Below are positions 33,961 to 41,482 of a DNA stretch of 64,000 bases, in pieces. Source of the DNA: Brevibacterium permense (GTDB lineage Bacteria > Actinomycetota > Actinomycetes > Actinomycetales > Brevibacteriaceae); the NCBI RefSeq assembly GCF_025506275.1, contig NZ_QYCP01000088.1, positions 1 to 64,000 on the forward strand, written 5' to 3'. Position numbers and translations under genes: made by a program. Under the pieces are notes generated by a model that saw nothing but the letters and a program-made list of their open reading frames with translations, searched no databases and had not been told where the DNA came from. How positions within the stretch are numbered: position 1 is the stretch's first letter; each line of letters opens with the position of its first letter.

Positions 33961-35330
33961 CCGAACAGCGAGTCGGTGAAGCGGTTGCCGAACATAGCCT
34001 CCGGATCCAGTCGAGTCCGCAGGTCGCAGAAGTCCGCGAATCGCGGATAGAGCTCGTGCAGGTCAGCGGCGGTACGAGTGTGGATCTTGCCCCAGTGCGG
34101 GCGGCCGCCGTGCCGGCACAGGATCTCCTCGACGACGCGGAAGTACTCGGCGAAGTCCTCTTTGATGAAGCGGTGGACGGCGATGTACATCGTCTCCCGC
34201 CCGGATGCCGTCGACAGCGGCACATCATCGGCGGCGGCGCACCGAACCTCGAGGGGGAATGAGATCGCCCACCCCTTGGCCCCGATGACGTCTCTGATCT
34301 CCCGCATCGCCTCGGGCCCGGAGTCGAAGGGCAGCGCGTACTCCATCTCGTTGAACCGCACCCGCCGCGGGGTGACGAACACATCGTGACCCGGCGCCCG
34401 GTACGTCCGGTCCGCCACGACTGACTGAGCGATCCGATTGATCGACGGCACCACGGCCGGGACTTTGGCACCGAGCTCGACGGCCAGCCGCAGCGCCCCG
34501 TTCTCCACCACCTCTTTGTCGAGGAGGTTGAGCCACCGATTGCGCACCCCCGCCTCGGCGAGGTGACCCGGCCCGGCCTGTCCCGGCTCCACTCGGGTGT
34601 TCGTCTTCGTCAGCACCGAATCGGTGTGCGGGAACCAGTAGAACTCGAAATGGTCTGCCCCGCGCATCCGCTCGGTCAGCTCGTCGAGGAGCTCGTCGAA
34701 TCCGGCGACCTTCTCCTCGGCGATGAGGTCGAAGGCCGGCACGCACTGGAGTTCGACCTCGGTGATGACTCCGAGGACGCCGAGGCTGACCCGTGCGAGG
34801 TCGAAGATCTCCGGTTGCGCCTCGGCCGACAGTTCCCGTACTTCACCGTCGGGGCCCATGAGGCTCAGTCCGGTGACGGTCCCGGCGAACCCGGTGTACC
34901 CGATCCCGGTGCCGTGTGTGCTCGTCGAGATCGCACCGGCAAGGGCCTGCGGATTGACGTCACCCTGGTTCTCCAGGGCCAGGCCGAAGGGTGCGAGGAG
35001 GGCGGGAATGTCCCGCAGTCGGGTGCCGGCGTGGAAGCGGACCCGGCCGGCCGCCTCGTCGACGGCGACGATCCCCGACAGTCCGTCGAGGCTGACCATG
35101 ACGTCACCGCCGGCGGCCACGGGAGTGAAGGAATGCCCGGCCCCGACCACCCGCAGACGGTCCCCGGCCACTGCAGCGGCCGTGACGATTCCCGCTAGCT
35201 CCTCCGCCGAGGCGGGGCCCGAGAAGGTGTGCGGATGTGCGTGGACGTGCCCGGCCCAGTTCCGGAACGCTCGTCGCTGCGCGGTCCGAGCGCGCGTTTG
35301 CGTGCTTCGGCCTCTGTTCATCGTGCTCAC
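33945..35330 (-). CDS. FAD-linked sugar-lactone oxidase (D-arabinono-1,4-lactone oxidase family)
   Basis: VAO-type flavoprotein of about 461 residues. Seen: the FAD-binding start HPHTFSGPASAEELA, RVVGAGHSFTPVA (the His in GHSF usually binds FAD covalently in this family), GTGIGYTGFAG, and the C-terminal ALO domain ending HWGKIHTRTAADLHELYPRF, with the HWGK motif typical of aldonolactone oxidases. Likely oxidises an aldono-lactone or alditol with O2 or another acceptor. GTG at 35330 overlaps the stop of the aldolase/deaminase gene (GTGA), so the two are co-translated. The last codons lie in a tandem repeat. Confidence 0.85.
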   Translation of the reverse strand: MSTMNRGRSTQTRARTAQRRAFRNWAGHVHAHPHTFSGPASAEELAGIVTAAAVAGDRLRVVGAGHSFTPVAAGGDVMVSLDGLSGIVAVDEAAGRVRFHAGTRLRDIPALLAPFGLALENQGDVNPQALAGAISTSTHGTGIGYTGFAGTVTGLSLMGPDGEVRELSAEAQPEIFDLARVSLGVLGVITEVELQCVPAFDLIAEEKVAGFDELLDELTERMRGADHFEFYWFPHTDSVLTKTNTRVEPGQAGPGHLAEAGVRNRWLNLLDKEVVENGALRLAVELGAKVPAVVPSINRIAQSVVADRTYRAPGHDVFVTPRRVRFNEMEYALPFDSGPEAMREIRDVIGAKGWAISFPLEVRCAAADDVPLSTASGRETMYIAVHRFIKEDFAEYFRVVEEILCRHGGRPHWGKIHTRTAADLHELYPRFADFCDLRTRLDPEAMFGNRFTDSLFGVTRG

Positions 35331-36589
35331 AGCACCAGTCCCTCTCCCCTGTATGTCGACCAGGTGTCGATGATCGTCGATCCCGAGACGACGAGGAATT
35401 CGTTGAAATGTTCGGCCAGTTCGCCTGCTTTCGCATGCCTGAACCACACGAGATCCCCGATGCGCAGCACTTCCGTGCCGGGCCCGGTCAGCGGAGTCTG
35501 CACCTCGCCGGGACCCTCGAGCCCGGAGTACTCGAGGCCCGCAGGCCAGGCGATGGTCGGCAGACGGTCGGAACCAGGAACTCCCGAGGCGATGAATCCG
35601 CCTTTGAAGACCGTCACCCAGCCGGGGCCGGGTCTGCGCACGACGGGTGTGACGAAGTACGCGGCCGGCCGATGCCGAAAGTGCGTATAGCCGTCGAAGA
35701 GGCCTGGGGAGAAGAGGCCGGATCCGGCGGCGAGTTCGGTCAGAGTGCCTTCGACGGAGCTGGATTCGAAAGAGCCGGTCCCCCCGCCGTTGACGAATTC
35801 GAGGTCGGCAACCTCGCGGACTGCGGCGATGACGGCTGCTCGTCGTTCGGCGAGTTCGACGACCGAGGCCTTCTGCATGGCGCGCACGATCGCCTGCCGC
35901 ACCGTTCGTCCGGCATCGGCGGTGCCGGCGATCTGCCCCTCGTAGAACATCATCCCGACGAGGTCGAAACCTGGCCTGGCCGCAACCTGCCTGGCGAGCG
36001 CAATGGCCGCTCGCCCGTCACGGATCGGCGAGCGCCTGGCCCCGATATGGACGCGGTCGCCCAACCAGGATTCGGCGGGTCGATAGGAGGAGTCGACGTC
36101 GATGCACACCCGCACCGAGGCGGCTCCCGCCTCGGCGAGGTCCTTCCCCTCCCCTGTGGGACCGGTCCCGTCCGAGGAGGACGTCCGCCCCGCCTCGGCG
36201 AGGTTCTCTCGGACGTCGTCGATGATGTCGAGGTGGTCCACGGAATCGATCATCAGGGTGATGTTCGTGCACGCTCCCGCCTCGGCGAACATCCGACTCA
36301 GGGAGGCTCGGTCGAGGCTGGGATAGCCGATGACGATATCGCGGACGCCGCGGGCATGGAGGAACAGCGCCTCGGGGACGGAAAAGGCGAGCACCCCGGA
36401 AAATGCGGGGTGGGCGAGCGCCCGGTCGATGGCGGCGGGCACGCGCAGGGACTTCGTGGCCAGGCGGATCGGCAGTCCGCGAGCCCGCTCGGCAAGGGCA
36501 TCGAGGTTCGCGTCGAAGGCGTCGAGATCGAGGACGGCGGTGGGTGCGCCGGTCCCCTTCAGCGCCCTCCGCAGATCACTCGAAACCAT
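35327..36589 (-). CDS. PLP-dependent amino acid deaminase/aldolase (D-threonine-aldolase-like)
   Basis: 420 residues with an alanine-racemase-type N-terminal barrel: PTAVLDLDAFDANLDALAER, then LPIRLATKSLRVPA with the PLP Lys in ATKS. The C-terminal part resembles the D-serine dehydratase/D-threonine aldolase domain (WFRHAKAGELAEHFNEF: the His, often followed by a Cys, binds a metal in characterised members). A pairing of this family with a sugar-lactone oxidase gene is known to me from other actinobacteria, but the joint pathway is not. A -10-like TAGACT ends 7 nt before the ATG, so the mRNA is probably leaderless. There is a Ser/Gly-rich insert near residues 135-150. Confidence 0.8.
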   Translation of the reverse strand: MVSSDLRRALKGTGAPTAVLDLDAFDANLDALAERARGLPIRLATKSLRVPAAIDRALAHPAFSGVLAFSVPEALFLHARGVRDIVIGYPSLDRASLSRMFAEAGACTNITLMIDSVDHLDIIDDVRENLAEAGRTSSSDGTGPTGEGKDLAEAGAASVRVCIDVDSSYRPAESWLGDRVHIGARRSPIRDGRAAIALARQVAARPGFDLVGMMFYEGQIAGTADAGRTVRQAIVRAMQKASVVELAERRAAVIAAVREVADLEFVNGGGTGSFESSSVEGTLTELAAGSGLFSPGLFDGYTHFRHRPAAYFVTPVVRRPGPGWVTVFKGGFIASGVPGSDRLPTIAWPAGLEYSGLEGPGEVQTPLTGPGTEVLRIGDLVWFRHAKAGELAEHFNEFLVVSGSTIIDTWSTYRGEGLVL

Positions 36590-36596
36590 ATTCGGT

Positions 36597-36602
36597 AGTC
36601 TA
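36597..36602 (-). promoter_or_regulatory. -10 hexamer of aldolase/deaminase gene, leaderless
   Basis: TAGACT on the minus strand ends 7 nt before the ATG at 36589. It lies in the 49-nt space shared with the divergent aldehyde dehydrogenase gene. Confidence 0.5.
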
Positions 36603-36638
36603 GCCTGCGATGACCTACGTCACAGAAAGAGGAAGCCG

Positions 36639-38240
36639 ATGAGTACAGAGACCACCGCACGCACCTCCGAAGCAGACACTGCCGGGACCCCCTCCGCGCA
36701 TGTCACCGCGGCGCTGCGGGACTTCCTCGACACCGAACCGTATGCTGACGCCTCCGGCTCGGGCGAGGTGATGCGCGGAGTCGAGCCGTTCACCGGCCAG
36801 GAGGTCGACCGGTTCGCCCGGAACACTCCCGACGATATCGAGGCCGCCTACGCCACCGCGCGCATTGCCGGCGAGGCATGGGCCGCTCAGTCGGTCGAGC
36901 ATCGAGCGAAGGTGCTCACCCGTCTGCATTCCGCACTGGCCCGGAATGAGGATCTGCTCCTCGACATCATCCAGTACGAGACCGGCAAGGCCCGCATCCA
37001 CGCCTATGACGAGATCCTCGATACCTTCAATGTGCTCCGCCACTACGGGGTGATGGCCGCCCGCTATCTGCGCCCCGAACGTCGGCGCGGGGCGATCCCC
37101 GTGCTCACCCGCACCGAGGTCACCCGCACCCCGTTGGGCGTGATCGGGTTCATCACACCGTGGAACTACCCGCTGACCCTGGGGGCGACCGACCTGTTCG
37201 CGGCCCTGACGGCCGGCAATGCCGTCGTCCACAAACCCGATTCGACGACGACGCTGACCTCGGTGTTCATGCGCAGGCTGGCGATCGCCGCCGGCCTGCC
37301 CGCCGAGGTATGGCAGCTTGTGCCCGGGCCCTCCGCCGAGGTCGGACCCGCGCTCATGGCCGGCGCCGACGGAATCTCGTTCACCGGGTCGACGGCCGCT
37401 GGGCGGTCGATCGCCGCCGAGGCGGGGCAGCGTCTGCTCCCTGCCGCGCTCGAGCTCGGAGGCAAGAATCCCCTGATCGTGGCCGCCGATGCGGATCTGG
37501 AGAAGGCCGTCGAGGGTGCCGTGCGCGGATCGTTCTCGTCGGCCGGGCAGCTGTGCATCTCCATCGAGCGCATCTACGTCCACGAGGACCTCTATGAGAC
37601 CTTCTGCGCCCACTTCGCCGAGGCGGCCCGTGCCTACCGTCTCGGTGCCGCGTTCGAGTACGGCCCGGACATGGGCACCTTGGCGGGACCGAAGCAGCTC
37701 GAGACGATCACCAACCATGTCGAGCAGGCGCGCAGCGCCGGTGCCACGGTTCTCGCCGGCGGACACCCGGTGCCCGATCTCGGCCCCTACTTCTACGCAC
37801 CGACCGTGCTCACGGATGTTCCTCCTGAGGCGGAGCTGCATCGGGAGGAGACATTCGGTCCCGTCGTCTCCGTCTATTCGGTGCCGTCGGATGCCGCGGC
37901 GATCGCTGCGGCCAATGACAGCGACTACGGACTCTCGGCATCGGTGTACTCGCGCTCCCACGGGCGTGAGATCGCGCGGCAGGTCGAGGCCGGAATGGTC
38001 AACGTCAATGAGGTCTACCCGGCCAGCTGGGGATCCATCGACGCTCCGGCGGGCGGAGTCAAGGCCTCGGGAATGGGCCACCGGCACGGCCCTGAGGGCC
38101 TCTTTCAGTTCATGCACTCGCACACGATCGCCGAACAGCGCCTCCACCCGATCGCACCGGCCGGCCCCCTCGATCAGGCGAAGTTCGCAAAGGCCATGAC
38201 CGGGGCGCTGCAGGCCATGCGGTCCCTGCGCATGAAGTAG
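36639..38240 (+). CDS. Succinate-semialdehyde dehydrogenase-like aldehyde dehydrogenase (GabD2 type)
   Basis: 533 residues of the NAD(P)-dependent aldehyde dehydrogenase family: GFITPWNYPLTLGATDLF, GISFTGSTAAGRSIA, catalytic Glu in LELGGKNP and catalytic Cys in SAGQLCISIERIY. The length, and SAGQLCISIER in place of the usual GQ-C--, match the mycobacterial GabD2 group, which oxidises succinate semialdehyde to succinate with NADP. The substrate call is tentative. The ATG at 36639 has GAGGAA upstream; the frame is open far ahead of it by chance. Divergent from the aldolase/deaminase gene. Confidence 0.85.
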   Translation: MSTETTARTSEADTAGTPSAHVTAALRDFLDTEPYADASGSGEVMRGVEPFTGQEVDRFARNTPDDIEAAYATARIAGEAWAAQSVEHRAKVLTRLHSALARNEDLLLDIIQYETGKARIHAYDEILDTFNVLRHYGVMAARYLRPERRRGAIPVLTRTEVTRTPLGVIGFITPWNYPLTLGATDLFAALTAGNAVVHKPDSTTTLTSVFMRRLAIAAGLPAEVWQLVPGPSAEVGPALMAGADGISFTGSTAAGRSIAAEAGQRLLPAALELGGKNPLIVAADADLEKAVEGAVRGSFSSAGQLCISIERIYVHEDLYETFCAHFAEAARAYRLGAAFEYGPDMGTLAGPKQLETITNHVEQARSAGATVLAGGHPVPDLGPYFYAPTVLTDVPPEAELHREETFGPVVSVYSVPSDAAAIAAANDSDYGLSASVYSRSHGREIARQVEAGMVNVNEVYPASWGSIDAPAGGVKASGMGHRHGPEGLFQFMHSHTIAEQRLHPIAPAGPLDQAKFAKAMTGALQAMRSLRMK

Positions 38241-38252
38241 GCCGACGAATAC

Positions 38253-38332
38253 AGGTCACCATCGGATACTTCTGGCGCCGAAGAGTATCCGATGGCGACC
38301 TATGTTTCGGGCTGATGGTCCGATTGTGACCT
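38253..38332. repeat. Palindromic intergenic repeat, family 3, copy F plus a half copy
   Basis: GGTCACCATCGGATACT (38254-38270) pairs with 38284-38300 at 16 of 17 positions. Downstream, TCCGATTGTGACCT (38319-38332) is the inverted form of one arm. The 48-nt core is homologous to copy E at 33823. Lies between convergent genes. Confidence 0.8.
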
Positions 38333-38455
38333 ATTCTCCTGCCCGGGCCGAGTTGGGGAGGAGATCCTGCGGCGTCAGGCAAAGCTCCGCCGATGAGTGG
38401 GGCTCAGAATCTCAGCGGGACTCAGCACTCGGTGGCGTTCAACGCCTCGGTGGAG

Positions 38456-40390
38456 TCAGTTGACGTTGTCGAAGAATTCGTGCGCCACCGGCACGGCCGC
38501 CTCGGCGCCGAATCCGCCGTCTTCGACGAGCACGGCCACGGCCAGGTCGCCCTGGAATCCGGCGAACCACGAATGGGTGCGCGGCGGGGAGTCATTGCCG
38601 TATTCGGCCGTTCCGGTCTTGCCGTGGACGGGATCGCCGGGAACGTCCTTGAGATCGGTGGCGGTGCCCTCGGTGACGACCGCTCGCATCATCTCCGAGA
38701 TCCCCTTCGCCGCTTGGCCATCAAGGGCCGGAGGATCGTCAGCCCCTTCCGCGCCCGACTCGTCGACGCCTGCATCGTCGAGGGCATCACCGAGCACGAG
38801 CTGCGGGTCCACGGTCTCCCCTGCCTGCACCGAGGCGGCCATCGTCGCCACGGACAGCGGGCTCGCCTGCACCTTGCCCTGACCGATCATCTGCGCAGCA
38901 TGCGTGACCTCGTCGTCGGCCGGCACCGAGGCGGTCTTCGCTCCGATGCCCAATGTCGCAGCCGTCATGCCCAGCTGCTCGGCTGCTGCGGTCAGGTCGT
39001 CCCCGGTGACCTCGTCCCCGGAGGAGACGAAAGCGGTGTTGCACGAGTGTGCGAAGTCGTCGGCGAAGCTGACGTCGCCGAGCACTTCATCTTCGGCGTT
39101 CTTGAACCTCTTGCCACCGACCGTGACTGTCTGCGGGCAGTCGATCGTGTCGTCCGGCTTCACTCCGGATTCGAGGAGCGCGAGGCCCGAAGCGATCTTG
39201 AACACCGAGCCGGGAGCGTACTGACCGCTCAGCGCTCGGTCCCAGGCCGCTCCTTCCGGGTCGTAGTTGGCCACGGCAAGGACGTGACCGTCGCTCGGTC
39301 GGATGGCGACGAGAGCTGTCGGTTTCCTGCCGATCGCAGCCGCCTTGTCCGCGGCTTCTTGGATCCGTACGTCAAGGGTGGTCTCGAGATTCTCGCCGTC
39401 TTCGGCTGTGAAGGCATGGAGACTCGTCAGCTTCGTCGTTCCGCCTCTGTCATCGCTCGCGTCGCCTTTCGCGAAGACTTCGACGCCGCCAGGTCCGCTC
39501 AGCCGATTGTTGAATGTCTTCTGCAGGCCCGTGCGGCCGATGATCTCGCCGGGGATGATCGCAGCCTGGGATTTCTCGATGTCGTCGGCGCTGGCCTGCC
39601 CCACGGAACCGAGGGTGGCCTGGGCGAACCCGCGGGACCGGGTCAGGGTCTGGGTATCCTCGGTGAACAGCACTCCCGGCAGATCGTGGATGGCGTCCTT
39701 GACCGACTTGTAGTCGTCTTCGCGCAGCGTCACGACGGGGACGAGCTGGTTGCCTTCGGCGTCATCGACGGACTTCTCGAGATCATCGGCATCGAGGTCG
39801 AGGGCGTCGACACCGTCGTTGAGTCCGCTGACGAGTCGGCCGATGGTGTCGGGTTCGAGTCGATTCGGGTGGACGCCGATGTCGACGACCTCCCCCTCCT
39901 CCATGAGCACTTCATCATCGGCGCCGAGGATGTTCCCCCTCCTTCCCTGGTTCGCGCGCAGAGCGAAGCGACCGCCCTTGCCGAGCTTCGGGTGGATGGC
40001 CTTCTCAGTGAGATCTGCCCACCAGAAGAGCCCGTTCTTCTCCAGGGGCAGCTGAGAACTGTACTCCCAGGACTCTCCGTCGTTGTTCGCCCACGTCCAA
40101 TCGAGTGTGGCCACGTCCCGACCGTCGGCCTCGGTGATGTCGTCGACGGTGACCGACCGCAGGGCCACTCTCGTGCCCAATGCCTTCGTGACGCGATCGA
40201 ACAGGCCCTGGGCGAGGTCCTTCTCATGCCAGATGTCCGAGCGCAGCTGCTCCTCGGCGAGGTCGTGGGCGGCCGCCTCTGCGGCGGAGGACTTCGTCAT
40301 CGGCAACCGGAAGAGGGCGAAGACTCCGGCTCCGGCGAGCAGCACGAGGATGAGGGCGACGGCCAGCCAGACCCGGGACTTCTTCGACAT
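38456..40390 (-). CDS. Penicillin-binding protein, class B-like transpeptidase
   Basis: Membrane-anchored peptidoglycan transpeptidase of 644 residues. Domains: cytoplasmic start MSKKSR, transmembrane helix (about 7-28), NTF2-like domain like the MecA N-terminal domain (about 35-150), a dimerisation domain (about 155-320), and the transpeptidase domain with SVFK (Ser395-Lys398), SCN (449-451) and KTG (591-593). This layout matches actinobacterial PBPs related to PBP2a/PbpA, often called penicillin-binding transpeptidase. GAGGAT lies 7 nt before the ATG. Stand-alone gene, flanked by palindromic repeats on both sides. Probable role: cross-linking of wall during elongation or repair. Confidence 0.9.
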   Translation of the reverse strand: MSKKSRVWLAVALILVLLAGAGVFALFRLPMTKSSAAEAAAHDLAEEQLRSDIWHEKDLAQGLFDRVTKALGTRVALRSVTVDDITEADGRDVATLDWTWANNDGESWEYSSQLPLEKNGLFWWADLTEKAIHPKLGKGGRFALRANQGRRGNILGADDEVLMEEGEVVDIGVHPNRLEPDTIGRLVSGLNDGVDALDLDADDLEKSVDDAEGNQLVPVVTLREDDYKSVKDAIHDLPGVLFTEDTQTLTRSRGFAQATLGSVGQASADDIEKSQAAIIPGEIIGRTGLQKTFNNRLSGPGGVEVFAKGDASDDRGGTTKLTSLHAFTAEDGENLETTLDVRIQEAADKAAAIGRKPTALVAIRPSDGHVLAVANYDPEGAAWDRALSGQYAPGSVFKIASGLALLESGVKPDDTIDCPQTVTVGGKRFKNAEDEVLGDVSFADDFAHSCNTAFVSSGDEVTGDDLTAAAEQLGMTAATLGIGAKTASVPADDEVTHAAQMIGQGKVQASPLSVATMAASVQAGETVDPQLVLGDALDDAGVDESGAEGADDPPALDGQAAKGISEMMRAVVTEGTATDLKDVPGDPVHGKTGTAEYGNDSPPRTHSWFAGFQGDLAVAVLVEDGGFGAEAAVPVAHEFFDNVN

Positions 40391-40467
40391 GGGCCCATCC
40401 TCTACCGAGGGTCGCCCGATGTCCATTGCTCTGCGGCGAGACCGGCGCAACGTCGGCCCCACGACCG

Positions 40468-40529
40468 ATTGTTGGGTCGATCCACGGCGGTTTCGGCGCG
40501 TTCAGAACGCCGTGGATCGAGCCAACAAT
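40468..40529. repeat. Palindromic intergenic repeat, family 1, copy B
   Basis: The arm at 40468-40489 pairs with 40508-40529 at 21 of 22 positions. Read on the opposite strand it aligns with copy A (4671-4730) along the full length. One stem pair differs in both arms in a compensatory way (T-A in A, C-G in B). Confidence 0.85.
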
Positions 40530-40616
40530 GCTTGCGGCGTTGGTCACGGGCGCAGTGCCAGAGCGATCAGCCCGCGGCGTCGGTCACGGTGGGCTGCTCG
40601 CGCACGTAGTCCGCGG

Positions 40617-41351
40617 TCAGCCTGCGTCGGGGACGACGGTGTATTCGAGGACGGGACGACCGGCCGAACCGTATCGGGGACGGCGTTCGAGCATACCGGC
40701 GTCGGCCATGGATTCGAGATAGCGACGAGCGGTGACTCGCGAGACGCCGAGGCCTTCGGCCAGCTCTGCTGCGGACTGTCCGGGATTCTCATTGAGCAGG
40801 CTCTTGACCTCGGACTGGACCGCATCGGGCACGCCCTTCGCGGTCGCCGCCACGGTGTGCGTGCGCAGGGCCGAGATCGCTTTGTCGACCTCGGTCTGGG
40901 TGACCTCGCCGTCGTTCGAATCCCCGCCGAGGCGGTTGCGGAAGGACGAATACGCCTCGAGTTTGGATTTGAAGACGGGGAAGGTGAACGGCTTGATGAT
41001 GTACTGGGCGACGCCGTAGGACAGAGCTTCCTGCACGATCTGCATATCCCGGGCAGCGGTGACCGCGATGATGTCGACGTCGACGCGTTGGCCGCGGATA
41101 GCGCGGCAGACCTGCAGCCCGTGCCCGTCGGGCAGATTCATATCGAGGAGGACGAGATGGACGCCGGAGGGATCGAGGCCGTAGATCTGACCTGTGAGAG
41201 CAGCCATCGCCTGAGTGGCGTTCTTCGCCACTCCGGCGACGTGATAGCCGTCGATGCGGTCGATGTACTTCGCGTGAGCACGGGCGGCGACCACCTCATC
41301 CTCGACGACGAGCACACCGATGCTCGATTCAGGCGCAGTTGTGTCCGACAT
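40617..41351 (-). CDS. Response regulator, CitB/DcuR family
   Basis: 244 residues. Receiver domain (about 12-130) with acidic pocket VVEDE, phosphoacceptor Asp in LVLLDMNLPDGHG and the Lys in IIKPF. C-terminal HTH of the CitB/DcuR type (LAEGLGVSRVTARRYLESMADAGML) that binds DNA as a dimer. Pairs with the sensor kinase gene next to it. Members control uptake and use of citrate, malate or fumarate; the CitMHS gene about 20 kb away is one possible target, but no site links them. TAGACT ends 6 nt before the ATG, so it appears to have its own leaderless promoter. Confidence 0.92.
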   Translation of the reverse strand: MSDTTAPESSIGVLVVEDEVVAARAHAKYIDRIDGYHVAGVAKNATQAMAALTGQIYGLDPSGVHLVLLDMNLPDGHGLQVCRAIRGQRVDVDIIAVTAARDMQIVQEALSYGVAQYIIKPFTFPVFKSKLEAYSSFRNRLGGDSNDGEVTQTEVDKAISALRTHTVAATAKGVPDAVQSEVKSLLNENPGQSAAELAEGLGVSRVTARRYLESMADAGMLERRPRYGSAGRPVLEYTVVPDAG

Positions 41352-41357
41352 GCCGCC

Positions 41358-41363
41358 AGTCTA
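41358..41363 (-). promoter_or_regulatory. -10 hexamer of CitB-type regulator, leaderless
   Basis: TAGACT on the minus strand ends 6 nt before the ATG at 41351, and no Shine-Dalgarno sequence is present. Confidence 0.5.
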
Positions 41364-41419
41364 TCTTCACCCGTTTGACAGCGTCCCGGATCGTGTTGCA
41401 GTCCCGTCACATCCGGTTC

Positions 41420-41455
41420 CGGCCCACCTGAGCGGTTGCGGCCCACCTGAGCGGT
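41420..41455. repeat. Direct repeat of 17 bp
   Basis: CGGCCCACCTGAGCGGT occurs at 41420-41436 and again at 41439-41455, one 19-nt step (two helical turns) apart, in the 131-nt space between the kinase stop and the regulator start. It could be a tandem binding site. Confidence 0.7.
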
Positions 41456-41482
41456 GCCGGCATCACCGGCGATCGCCCGCCC

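Noticed and set aside
33740..34471. Frame with a repeated nine-residue peptide (SPAAEGRSA-like)
   Set aside because: The peptide repeat is the 27-bp DNA repeat read out of frame; the real gene is the FAD oxidoreductase on the same strand in another frame.
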